Positions 1 to 6,184 of a stretch of 20,914 nt of DNA are shown here, in pieces. A program made the position numbers and the translations under genes. This DNA is from Gammaproteobacteria bacterium UBA7310 (lineage in GTDB: Bacteria > Pseudomonadota > Gammaproteobacteria > Pseudomonadales > Ketobacteraceae): positions 1 to 20,914 of the forward strand of contig DKQK01000068.1 of the NCBI GenBank assembly GCA_002471665.1, in the 5' to 3' direction. The notes beneath the pieces are model-generated. The model was not told where the DNA came from. It saw nothing but the letters and a program-made list of their open reading frames with translations, and made no database searches. Every line of letters begins with the position of its first letter. The stretch's first letter is position 1.

Positions 1-10
1 TGCGCAAAAG

Positions 11-58
11 TGGGTGAGGTTTCACCGACGCGCCACAAGCATGTGGTTCGCTACGCTC
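11..58 (+). other. attC-like 5' exon of the group II intron (half site)
   Basis: This stretch aligns with 838-888 inside the attC candidate at 810-939. Both have a GGTGA...CACC mini-hairpin, then CG[C/T]CACA, then a GTGG[T/C]TCGCT...GCTC segment; 31-58 and 861-888 agree at 22 of 28 positions. It contains the intron-binding sites IBS2 (TGGTTC, 44-49) and IBS1 (TACGCTC, 52-58), which are perfectly complementary to two segments inside the adjacent intron. I read it as the left half of an attC-like site split by the intron. The right half is not next to it, and the left end runs towards the window edge. Confidence 0.5.
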
Positions 59-662
59 GTGTGTCATGACGGAAGATGTGAGTCTTCCTTGCTGTATCTA
101 AGATGAGGGTAGGTCCCTCGAACTCGGTGACCAAACACTGGGATCAAACCACCCCATGCGGCTTCTATTAAGAGTAGAGGTCGTGAGCGATGGGGAAACG
201 GCGAAATCATTCGTCAGGTAGGTTTCATGGAGATGAACGAAAGTGAACCATCCGATGAAGCATCGATATGAAAATACGCTGTCAAAACCAGTGGCTGAGC
301 GTACTGCTGGGATGAGCTTTAACAGTATTTGGGTTTGGATAAAGCGGCAGTCGGTGTTTAGGTGGCATGAACATAAAACAGGCTTTGATACGGAACATGA
401 GAACCTGTCGTTCTGGTGTTAAGGGAGAGACCCAAGTGATTAACACCCATAAGGGTTTGAGTACCAAGACAGAGCACAGGGGCGGATCGCTGAGTAGTAG
501 TGATGAAGCTTCTGTAATGGAAGTGGAGCGAAGGCAGCGACTTGTCCGGTTTCAATCGTTGAGTCAACCGGAAACGGGATGAACTGAATGAACGAAACGA
601 AATCCTTTGAAGTCCCGAAAGCCCTCGTTTACGAAGCTTACAAACGAGTCAAGGCGAGTAGA
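59..662 (+). mobile_element. Group II intron, 5' fragment (domains I to start of IV)
   Basis: The intron starts with GTGTG at 59, matching the GUGYG 5' consensus. EBS2 (GAACCA, 245-250) pairs with IBS2 at 44-49, and EBS1 (GAGCGTA, 297-303) pairs over 7 bases with IBS1 at 52-58. Order and spacing are as expected for domain I. The stretch 499-540, with TAATGGAAGTGGAGCGAAGG, resembles a conserved segment I know from bacterial group II introns just before the reverse transcriptase ORF. Having both EBS1 and EBS2 argues against class IIC, which lacks EBS2. The element is broken: the encoded protein stops matching at about 662 and no domain V or VI is visible downstream, so it cannot splice in cis as it stands. 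The exact intron class is unresolved. Confidence 0.85.
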
Positions 663-704
663 CACGTTATCCGGGCGCCAGGCATAGCCCAAGTTTTTAC
701 GTAG
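588..704 (+). pseudogene. Group II intron reverse transcriptase/maturase, N-terminal remnant
   Basis: The frame from ATG 588 encodes residues such as FEVPKALVYEAYKRVKAS, the typical N-terminus of group II intron-encoded reverse transcriptases (usually followed by an NKGAAGVD-like RT-0 motif). The match ends after codon 25 (position 662). The next 13 codons are unrelated and stop at 702-704. Intact family members run to roughly 400-600 residues, so nearly all RT, maturase and endonuclease domains are missing. The break lies 3 bases before GTTATCC (666-672), which resembles an integron core site, suggesting the gene was cut by cassette insertion. The fragment has no expected function. Confidence 0.8.
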
Positions 705-742
705 TAATTGTCTGTATAGGCATTCAAGGAGGAAGTAAGGCG

Positions 743-805
743 ATGTCGTGTTCGCTAAGGGCATTATTTATTCAAAGAATAAAAGGTCTAAATAGTCTAG
801 CGTAA
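743..805 (+). CDS. Possible 20-residue small protein in a mini-cassette
   Basis: A short frame, ATG 743 to TAA 803-805, follows a perfect AGGAGG at 728-733 with 9 bases between. The peptide begins MSCSLRALF and ends in NSLA, with several basic residues and no recognised domain. It ends 4 bases before the inverse-core-like GCCTGAC that opens the attC candidate at 810, which is the usual cassette layout. It could be a real small gene, a leader peptide, or the degraded remainder of a longer cassette gene. The strong ribosome site is the main support; there is no homology evidence. Confidence 0.35.
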   Translation: MSCSLRALFIQRIKGLNSLA

Positions 806-809
806 TTTG

Positions 810-939
810 CCTGACAAGGGAAATTGGACCATACAAGCTGGTGAAGGGGAACCACCTATGCGTCACACGCTTGTGGCTCGCTGTGCTCACTTTACCACAT
901 GCTGGTTCTGTTTCGGTCCCGTTTACCAAAGCGTTATAT
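810..939 (+). repeat. Integron attC-like recombination site
   Basis: The site opens with GCCTGAC (inverse core RYYYAAC with one mismatch) and closes with GTTATAT (core-like) in AAAGCGTTATATGC. The arms are complementary: 818-830 pairs with 917-929 at 10 of 13 positions. The centre has a mini-hairpin (GGTG...CACC) and a GCTTGTGG/CCACATGC stem. The length of 130 bp fits long attC sites. It separates the 20-residue ORF from the reversed ccdAB pair, as expected for a cassette border (cut 933/934). The core deviations keep confidence moderate. No integrase gene is in the window. Confidence 0.5.
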
Positions 940-1251
940 GCCCGAAATAATGAAGTCCAACGCTGCGATTATTTCGGAGCGATAAGCTGATAGATCGTAA
1001 GTTTCCTTGCCCAGTATAGATCTGTCTACTCCAGCAAGTTGTTGAGTCATAGCAATGTAAGACTTCCCATCAATATCTATTTGTGGGCAAAGCTTGGTAA
1101 TGGCTGATGCGCCAGAGATTGAAGATGGGCTCATTGGAATCACAATGGTGGTTCTTAGCTCATCGAGAAGGTTCGATTGAATATCAAGTAGTAGTGGGTA
1201 AAGCTTTTTTGTTCTGTTGTTTGAGTTTCTGTAGGCGATGAATTGAGCCAT
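934..1251 (-). CDS. ccdB: CcdB-family toxin (DNA gyrase poison)
   Basis: The 105-residue protein matches the CcdB pattern: N-terminal MAQFIAYRN, a central LLLDIQSNLL followed by TTIVIPM, QLAGVDRSILG, and a C-terminal IIAALDFIISGI. In F-plasmid CcdB the extreme C-terminal Trp-Gly-Ile contacts gyrase; here Gly-Ile is kept and Ser replaces Trp. CcdB traps the gyrase-DNA complex unless bound by CcdA. The start codon overlaps the ccdA stop by one base (TAATG), so the two are translationally coupled. The stop falls exactly at the attC-like border, and the pair reads against the cassette direction, as TA cassettes with their own promoter often do. Confidence 0.88.
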   Translation of the reverse strand: MAQFIAYRNSNNRTKKLYPLLLDIQSNLLDELRTTIVIPMSPSSISGASAITKLCPQIDIDGKSYIAMTQQLAGVDRSILGKETYDLSAYRSEIIAALDFIISGI

Positions 1252-1496
1252 TAAAAGGACCTCAGATCATCACTAAAGGTACCATGCTCCTCCACCATCT
1301 GGTTGTATGAAGCAATAGTATCTCGATTCTCTTCGCGCCATAGCTCGCGCTGCTTTTCGTTAACTAGTTTAATTAGGGCCGATTCAAGAGTAGCGGATAA
1401 ATTGATCTTCAGTGACTTGGCTTTTGAAAGTAAATCACTGTTTATACTGACATTTGTCGGCTTTTTGGGGGCCTGGGAATTATAAGATTGTTGCAT
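1251..1496 (-). CDS. ccdA: CcdA-family antitoxin
   Basis: The 81-residue protein neutralises CcdB and, in the family, represses its own operon with an N-terminal ribbon-helix-helix domain. Seen here: a polar N-terminus, then PTNVSINSDLLSKAKSLKINLSATLESAL (about residues 11-40) as the RHH, then a charged helix with LWREENRDTIASYNQMVEEHGTFSDDLRSF, the classic toxin-binding CcdA tail. I chose ATG 1496 because family alignment starts there; a frame extends upstream to 1622 but those residues look non-coding and cover the promoter. An AAGGGC stretch just upstream is a weak ribosome site. Confidence 0.88.
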   Translation of the reverse strand: MQQSYNSQAPKKPTNVSINSDLLSKAKSLKINLSATLESALIKLVNEKQRELWREENRDTIASYNQMVEEHGTFSDDLRSF

Positions 1497-1533
1497 GGTC
1501 TTGCCCTTGTCCACATACTTGTAGGTCTGTGGT

Positions 1534-1583
1534 GCGCATATATTATGTGCATTAATCATATAATAATCGCATGCGGTGGGCAA
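1534..1583 (-). promoter_or_regulatory. ccdAB promoter with palindromic operator
   Basis: On the minus strand, TTGCCC (1583-1578) is followed after 17 bases by TATGAT (1560-1555), a plausible sigma-70 promoter with start near 1548. A palindrome, GCGCATA-TAT-TATGTGC (1534-1550, one mismatched pair), overlaps the predicted start, where CcdA autorepression would be expected. It lies about 40-50 bases upstream of ccdA. Confidence 0.5.
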
Positions 1584-1605
1584 CCTACGCTCAACTGATG
1601 CGGGC

Positions 1606-1612
1606 GTTAGCG
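1606..1612 (+). other. Integron core-like heptamer (possible cassette border)
   Basis: GGGCGTTAGCG contains the GGCGTTA shape typical of attC right ends and lies between the ccdAB promoter and the next gene. I could not find a convincing left arm with matching complementarity, and the heptamer GTTAGCG departs from GTTRRRY. Its position between two unrelated small genes is the main reason to list it. Confidence 0.25.
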
Positions 1613-1668
1613 AACCCGTCATAGTTCGGTGCAGTTAGAATCGGAATTTGGGCAAAGGTAAATTGAGG

Positions 1669-2010
1669 ATGAGCTCTATTATCATCATAGGTCACTTAAT
1701 TGCGTTTCTTGGTTTGTTTTCTCTTTACGCGGGAGCAATGGTTTTTGGAGGTATTATCTTTTTCCTGGGTGGCTTCATTGCAGGAAAGTTATTTATATGT
1801 CTGCGCAGTGGTGGCGTTTTGACCATGGTTGTTTCAATTGCATACGGTTACCACAATGAATTTACTCCAACAGTTTTATTTATAATATTTGTTGGTTTTG
1901 TTTTCGCGTGTTTCAACACTAAACGACGCTCTGATAACGGTTGGGGTATTGATATGGATTTCTCGTCTTTTGGCTCCAGTTCTGATAGTGGAGGAGACGG
2001 CGGTGACTAG
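1669..2010 (+). CDS. Small integral membrane protein, unknown function
   Basis: The 113-residue protein has three or so hydrophobic segments covering roughly residues 2-85: one with IIIIGHLIAFLGLFSLYAG, one with FGGIIFFLGGFIAGKLFI, and one with TVLFIIFVGFVFACF. A soluble tail rich in Ser, Gly and Asp follows, ending SSDSGGDGGD. I start at ATG 1669, behind AAAGGT (1654-1659); a TTG at 1648 in frame would add seven residues. The low-complexity Ser/Gly/Asp tail recalls many small bacterial membrane proteins of unknown role. It stands alone, flanked by core-like heptamers at 1606 and 2017, as an integron cassette gene would. I do not recognise the family. Confidence 0.65.
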   Translation: MSSIIIIGHLIAFLGLFSLYAGAMVFGGIIFFLGGFIAGKLFICLRSGGVLTMVVSIAYGYHNEFTPTVLFIIFVGFVFACFNTKRRSDNGWGIDMDFSSFGSSSDSGGDGGD

Positions 2011-2016
2011 CAAGGC

Positions 2017-2023
2017 GTTATGT
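2017..2023 (+). other. Integron core-like heptamer (possible cassette border)
   Basis: AAGGCGTTATGTGC lies 6 bases after the stop of the membrane protein gene and closely resembles AAAGCGTTATATGC at the end of the attC at 939. ATAACGG near 1934-1940, inside the gene, is a poor candidate left arm. I consider it a possible degraded attC end rather than a proven one. Confidence 0.35.
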
Positions 2024-2162
2024 GCAAGCAGGCTACATGAAAATCAAAGAGAAAATTATGTGAGCGAACATAAGATTACGCGCTTGAATGGATATCTCGA
2101 AAGAGCCCCAGCGATTAGCTGATTGTAAGGGGGTGAGCGACTTCGGTTGCCGAATACTCAAC

Positions 2163-2687
2163 ATGATTAAGATCATTTCATTTTTTGCGGCACTGTTAAT
2201 CAGCCACAATGTCTTTCCCAATAATGATGTCAGAATATTCAATGATAAAGAGTATGGATATTTAGCCAAATATCCAGCCAATTGGATAGCGAAAATTAAT
2301 AGGTCGGGTCGGGTAATAGCTGATATTGCGAATAGAAGTAATACTGCCGGTGTCAATATTAGAATCTATCGATTTAAAGGGTTCAGTGAGAGAAGTTATA
2401 TTGATCGCTATGCAGATAAAGTTCAGAAACAGCTCAATGCGCCAGTGAAAGATGTAGATCGCTCATTCATTGATTCACAAGTAGCCTATGATATTTACTT
2501 TGATGCAGATGGTCTAAGAAAAGATTATAAATTACATCACCGGATTATACTGTTTTCTGATATGAATATTGCGTTTGTGTTGCAATCTGGCTGTTTGTTG
2601 AGAGAGGCTGTAGATGATTGTCAGACTATAGAGTTCGTGATGGACTCTGTTTGGATATATAATCGCTCGAAGCTTAGGGCACCATAG
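2163..2687 (+). CDS. Exported hypothetical protein
   Basis: The 174-residue protein starts MIKIISFFAALLISHNVFPN, which looks like a Sec signal peptide of about 19 residues cut near NVFPN. The mature part has YGYLAKYPANWIAKI, then an alternating beta-type pattern (VNIRIYRF), then a charged helix (YIDRYADKVQKQL), and ends with strands around IILFSDMNIAFVLQSGC. This layout, a YP.NW motif followed by beta-helix-beta, resembles PsbP/DUF1795-like secreted proteins, but the match is weak. Cys residues near the C-terminus (SGCLL and DDCQT) could form a disulfide. I chose ATG 2163 because the longer in-frame extension upstream lacks hydrophobic or coding character. No clear ribosome site is visible. 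Confidence 0.6.
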   Translation: MIKIISFFAALLISHNVFPNNDVRIFNDKEYGYLAKYPANWIAKINRSGRVIADIANRSNTAGVNIRIYRFKGFSERSYIDRYADKVQKQLNAPVKDVDRSFIDSQVAYDIYFDADGLRKDYKLHHRIILFSDMNIAFVLQSGCLLREAVDDCQTIEFVMDSVWIYNRSKLRAP

Positions 2688-3402
2688 AAACATGCTTGTT
2701 ATCAATATTGGATTGCAACCTATACCTAAACACCTATCTGACGTCCCTAAGGTGCGCCCGGCCACATATTAGGATGCAAAAATCCCTGTAGGCTGACTCG
2801 CATAGTATAGTAATCGGCTTTGCGGGATCTCAATTAGGTTGGGCATTGGTATCAAATATTCGAGTCGGTGTAGATGATCATGCTTGTCGAATCCAACCTG
2901 TAATGAGCACTACAACGTGTTGTCCAAACCGTATAGCAAAGCGAATTATTGGAGTATGGGCACCAGCACTGTATTAACTCTTCTTGCTAGCGTCACTATT
3001 CGACCAGTCGGAAACAGATCAATGAATAATGACAATTCAATATTACAGCGTGATCGTTACGCAATGACGCCATTCGTGAGGATTCATCGGAAGGCTGTCA
3101 GTTCATGCAAGAGTAAATTCAGGATCGTCATTTGAAAGTAAAATTGGATCTTTACCTCTGGTATAGTTTCCTTGGATGGTGAAAGTGAATCTGCATGTAG
3201 GCCGATGTCTATGATCACACGACCGCTTGTCTTGAAATTTCAGTTGAGCGTTGGTGAATCGAATCCTATGCATAAAAGAACAATCAAGTTACCCATCTAT
3301 GCATCACTGGTTTTGTGGTCATGTGACTGCACTCCTTTTACTGCTTAATCGGCTTTATCACGCTTGGCTTCTTATAGTGCCGCTATGCATTGAGGAATTG
3401 AG
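2688..3402. other. Gene-poor stretch
   Basis: Neither strand shows a convincing gene in this 715-base interval. Open frames at 2884-3135 and 3251-3442 lack ribosome sites and protein-like composition. A 26-codon frame at 3268-3348 (MHKRTIKLPI...) has a slightly signal-like shape but no other support. I see no tRNA, repeat array or insertion sequence ends. It may be decayed cassette or island DNA. Confidence 0.5.
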
Positions 3403-3840
3403 ATGTTCGACTTTATTAAAATACTTATTTTTGGTGGCGTAACCGTTGTAAATAGTAGCCCGGTGACATTACATGATGAGCCGACCGTTATAGCACTTGA
3501 TCAGAGACTCAAGGCTATCAATTGCTCGGCTTCTATTAGTGTTGATGTGACTGAGTACGTAGAAAGCAGAGACTATCGCGACTTTGTACGGCAAATCGAA
3601 AGTAAATTTGAGAAGGGCTGTCTGAAGGCTACACTCGGTTCGAAAGATGGTGATGCGGTAATTTTTGATGTGCCATCCGTTGCGTGGGGGTCTCCTGAAG
3701 ACGTCTCAATTAATCTTAGAGCAGGCAGCGGACTATCTAGTGGCAGCAGCTTTGAGGTGCTGACAATAGAGTCGTGCCTGCCGCTTAGTTCTACTACGAT
3801 AAAGTGGTATAACTATGGAAAATTCAGCTGTGAACCTTAA
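3403..3840 (+). CDS. Hypothetical protein, possibly exported
   Basis: The 145-residue protein has a good ribosome site (GAGG at 3392-3395, 7 bases before the ATG). The first 20 residues, MFDFIKILIFGGVTVVNSSP, could be a short signal peptide. The remainder includes ALDQRLKAINCSASISVDVTEYVESRDYRDFV, a predicted strand and helix, and two Cys near the C-terminus (ESCLP and FSCEP), suggesting a small, possibly disulfide-bonded domain. The wording of the fold is inference; I recognise no family. It is isolated from its neighbours by about 260 bases downstream and 700 upstream. Confidence 0.55.
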   Translation: MFDFIKILIFGGVTVVNSSPVTLHDEPTVIALDQRLKAINCSASISVDVTEYVESRDYRDFVRQIESKFEKGCLKATLGSKDGDAVIFDVPSVAWGSPEDVSINLRAGSGLSSGSSFEVLTIESCLPLSSTTIKWYNYGKFSCEP

Positions 3841-4102
3841 GAATACTGAGCAATCTTCCAACTGTACAAGCTGCTTGTATGGGCTGCTGCTGCCCCTGGT
3901 ATTATGCGAGTGAGGTAACGGCAGAGCCTTTAGATTGCCTGTCAAATCATGATTCGATTATCAGTCTGGATAACGGATTGGAGCGCCTACCCCTAACATA
4001 CACCAGAACCAGGCGATTATTCTTTAGAGCCTGTTTGGTGTTTCTACATACAAACGGAACTTAAATTCTGTAGTTTGGTCATCTTCTATAGAGAGGGTGG
4101 CC

Positions 4103-4441
4103 ATGAAGAATGCGTTGATTGGAGTTTTGTTTATAACAATATTAGCTGGCTGTGAGAAAGCGGGTGAAGAGCACGTCACTGTGGAGGCTGATATCCAGCC
4201 CCCTGTAGAGATGGATAGGTGGATTCCACTGTCAAGAACGGCAGGTATTGCGATATTCGAACCTGGTACATATGACAAGTTGGACTTGTCCGAGATGGAA
4301 ATATTAAGGTTGAACTCTGAAATGCAGGTGATCGCTCAGGGTGGCCCTGTGAATGGTCGTATACTTTATTATAGAAATGGGGCCTGGCACCCGGTTAACG
4401 TGATGTATGAATTGAAGCAGAGCTTAAGGTATGTGCACTAG
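4103..4441 (+). CDS. Small lipoprotein, unknown function
   Basis: The 112-residue protein has a clear lipoprotein signal: MKNALIGVLFITILAGCEKAG, with lipobox LAGC and Cys 17 as the lipidated residue. The mature part is short and polar (TVEADIQPPVEMDRWIPLSR...), with several beta-like stretches. I start at ATG 4103, preceded by GAGAGGG at 4091-4097; a GTG two codons upstream is also possible. Asp or other residues after Cys do not give a firm inner or outer membrane call (Glu at +2 would favour the outer membrane by the +2 rule). No family recognised. Confidence 0.7.
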   Translation: MKNALIGVLFITILAGCEKAGEEHVTVEADIQPPVEMDRWIPLSRTAGIAIFEPGTYDKLDLSEMEILRLNSEMQVIAQGGPVNGRILYYRNGAWHPVNVMYELKQSLRYVH

Positions 4442-4627
4442 TCAGAATATGATAAACCCGATCAAGTATCTGCCAGCCTTTGGGCTACACTGAATCGTAC
4501 TGCGAAGAAAACCTGCTGCAATCTCTACCGGTAATTATGCCAGTGTTTCTACTCCGAAGTGCCTCCACTTATGCGCAACTGTGTAAACGCAGTGTGTTTG
4601 ATGTTGGATGTTTAGAGCGTGCTTTGT

Positions 4628-5110
4628 ATGAAATTCTATAGAGAGAATCAATATCGACCAAGGTGTGAAGGTCTTTTTAGCGATTATAGGGAGAAAATAC
4701 ACCGTCTGATTCCAAGTGCAAGAGTGGAGCACATTGGATCATCCTCAATCCCAGGATTAATTTCCAAAGGTGACTTAGATATCTTTGTGGGAGTGAATCC
4801 ACAGGTTCATGAAAGATCCGTTACGATGTTGACTTCTCTCGGATTTAAAATAAAAGAAAATACGTTGAAAACACCAGAGTTGTGTATGCTAGGCAGGGAA
4901 GATCAAGATGTGGCGTTGCAAGTGGTGGTCAATGGATCTCGATATGAGTTTTTCATTGAATTTAGAGATAAATTAATACAGTCGCCAGAGTTATTGAAAA
5001 GGTATAATGATTTAAAAAAATCCTGTGTGTCTTTAGGGGTTGATGAATATCGCGAGAGAAAGTCAAATTTTATCGAGCAGATACTGGGGCTTGATCGGAT
5101 TCGATGTTGA
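4628..5110 (+). CDS. GrpB family (UPF0157) nucleotidyltransferase-fold protein
   Basis: The 160-residue protein belongs to the GrpB/UPF0157 family, predicted members of the nucleotidyltransferase superfamily whose substrate is unknown in most cases. The signature VEHIGSSSIPGL (residues 33-44) has the Gly-Ser of the fold, and DLDIFV (49-54) supplies the two acidic residues (D49, D51) expected to bind metal. A second conserved region lies around ELLKRYNDLKK, and the C-terminus ends in YRERKSNFIEQIL, both typical. The family is usually about 170 residues, so the gene appears complete. I chose ATG 4628; a GTG at 4619 would be too close to the TTAGAG stretch. Such genes are common in integron cassettes and islands. 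Confidence 0.85.
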   Translation: MKFYRENQYRPRCEGLFSDYREKIHRLIPSARVEHIGSSSIPGLISKGDLDIFVGVNPQVHERSVTMLTSLGFKIKENTLKTPELCMLGREDQDVALQVVVNGSRYEFFIEFRDKLIQSPELLKRYNDLKKSCVSLGVDEYRERKSNFIEQILGLDRIRC

Positions 5111-5220
5111 AGCTCCGTATACACACGATGATGTATTAATAGTCGCTAGGGCCTATCCCGGTTCCTGTATGGATAGGTAGGCGGAAAGTCGGTGTAGTTG
5201 GAGTTACATTTTAGTGTCAC

Positions 5221-5253
5221 TTGATATCAACGTTGATAAGCAGTAGTTATCAA
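5221..5253. promoter_or_regulatory. Cluster of TTGATA palindromes, possible operator
   Basis: A perfect 10-base palindrome TTGATATCAA (5221-5230) is followed by TTGATAA (5233-5239) and its exact complement TTATCAA (5247-5253), 7 bases apart. The cluster lies 35 bases upstream of the VOC gene at 5288. It could be a repressor-binding site or a hairpin; AT-richness makes chance occurrence possible. Confidence 0.35.
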
Positions 5254-5287
5254 ACTGATACTCAGCCAGAGTGTATTATGAAAGCTT

Positions 5288-5602
5288 ATGAAATTTAACC
5301 ATATTGGCATTCCTGTTACGGGTAGGTTTGAGGGGGAAATGGATCTTCCTCACTTGCAGATGACCGTATCTGATCATGAGAATAACCCCTATGGAATTCA
5401 GTGGCAGCGTTACTGGGAAGGTGCACCCTATCCTGAAATAGTTAAAACGATTCCGCATGTGGCTTTTGTAGTAGAGAATCTGCGGCTTGAACTAAAGGGT
5501 AGGAAGGTTATAGTTGAGCCAAATTCACCGAGTGATGGCTTAACCGTAGCGTTTATTGAGGTAAATGGTGCACCGGTTGAGTTAATGGAATATGAGAAGT
5601 AG
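5288..5602 (+). CDS. VOC superfamily (glyoxalase-like) protein
   Basis: The 104-residue protein starts MKFNHIGIPV, the usual first strand of a vicinal-oxygen-chelate domain with a metal-binding-type His at position 5. A middle segment HVAFVVENLRLELKGRKVI and the C-terminal VNGAPVELMEYEK, with Glu at the usual last metal-ligand position, fit a second beta-alpha-beta-beta-beta unit. At 104 residues it is a short, single-domain member that would have to dimerise. Substrate and reaction cannot be told; family members include glyoxalase I, dioxygenases and antibiotic-binding proteins. The ribosome site is weak (GAAAG). It stands alone. Confidence 0.75.
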   Translation: MKFNHIGIPVTGRFEGEMDLPHLQMTVSDHENNPYGIQWQRYWEGAPYPEIVKTIPHVAFVVENLRLELKGRKVIVEPNSPSDGLTVAFIEVNGAPVELMEYEK

Positions 5603-5712
5603 ATATATCTCTATGTTAATAGAATTGCGTTTATAGTTTATCTGGCGCTGCTTTCTAACAAGGTAATGACTGATTCGATGAAATGATCAGGTATCGATTT
5701 ACAAACCAAAAA

Positions 5713-5739
5713 TGCCAATAGTCATGAGTATGACTGGCA
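5713..5739. other. Stem-loop upstream of the second VOC gene
   Basis: TGCCA-ATA-GTCAT, a GAGT loop, then ATGACTGGCA form a 10-pair stem with a 3-base bulge, ending 10 bases before the AAGGAG of the next gene. No T-run follows on the plus strand, so it is not a clear terminator; it could influence translation. TTCTAACAAGG further upstream (about 5652-5662) resembles an attC left arm but has no right partner. Confidence 0.35.
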
Positions 5740-5764
5740 GTGTATTTCAAGGAGTCGATCGAAT

Positions 5765-6130
5765 ATGAAATTAGGCAGCACTGTGCCTATACTGCGGAGT
5801 TTTGACGAGGCCAAGGCCAAAGAGTTCTATATGGATTTTCTTGGTTTCAGTTTGGATTGGGAGCATCGCTTTGACGTTGATGCGCCCTTGTATATGCAGT
5901 TATCAAAAAATGATTGTGTTTTACATTTATCCGAGCATCATGGAGATAGCTGCCCGGGAACCGCCTTGCGCATTCAAACATCCGGTTTGGATGAGTTTCA
6001 ACAGCAGTTGCTCGGGAAGCGGTACAAGAACTCGCGGCCCCATATACAAGAGATGCCTTGGGGCAGTAAAGATATGACCATTGCTGATCCATTTGGCAAT
6101 AAATTAACGTTCACTGATTCAGTTGGTTAG
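5765..6130 (+). CDS. VOC superfamily, bleomycin-resistance/glyoxalase-like protein
   Basis: The 121-residue protein follows the pattern of small bleomycin-binding and glyoxalase-like proteins: STVPILRSFDEAKAKEFYMDFLGF (first strand and helix), WEHRF, a DCVLHLSEHHGD strand region, and the characteristic closing MPWGSKDMTIADPFGNKLTFTDS, where WG..DMTI.DP.GN is the family hallmark. Proteins like this sequester glycopeptide drugs or act on small metabolites; the sequence does not settle which. A good ribosome site (AAGGAG, 5749-5754) precedes the ATG by 10 bases. The next gene, GFA family, starts 54 bases later, so the two may be co-transcribed. Confidence 0.85.
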   Translation: MKLGSTVPILRSFDEAKAKEFYMDFLGFSLDWEHRFDVDAPLYMQLSKNDCVLHLSEHHGDSCPGTALRIQTSGLDEFQQQLLGKRYKNSRPHIQEMPWGSKDMTIADPFGNKLTFTDSVG

Positions 6131-6184
6131 TTCCATAGGTCGTCAATATTCATTAGGATCAGAAAGAGAAAACAGGGAGGACTT

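Noticed and set aside
663..890. 3' end (domains V and VI) of the group II intron
   Set aside because: No 34-base domain V shape with its GAAA-type loop is visible, and 838-888 is a copy of the 5' exon, not intron.
1251..1622. Longer 123-residue version of CcdA starting at 1622
   Set aside because: The added 42 residues have no family match and overlap the promoter and palindrome; ATG 1496 gives the standard CcdA length.
2884..3135. 83-residue open frame
   Set aside because: No ribosome site, no domain-like pattern and an odd composition; probably chance.
3251..3442. 63-residue open frame rich in hydrophobic residues
   Set aside because: Overlaps the better-supported gene at 3403 and lacks a ribosome site.
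5650..5740. attC-like site (TTCTAACAAGG plus hairpin)
   Set aside because: The left-arm motif has no matching right core, so I list only the hairpin.
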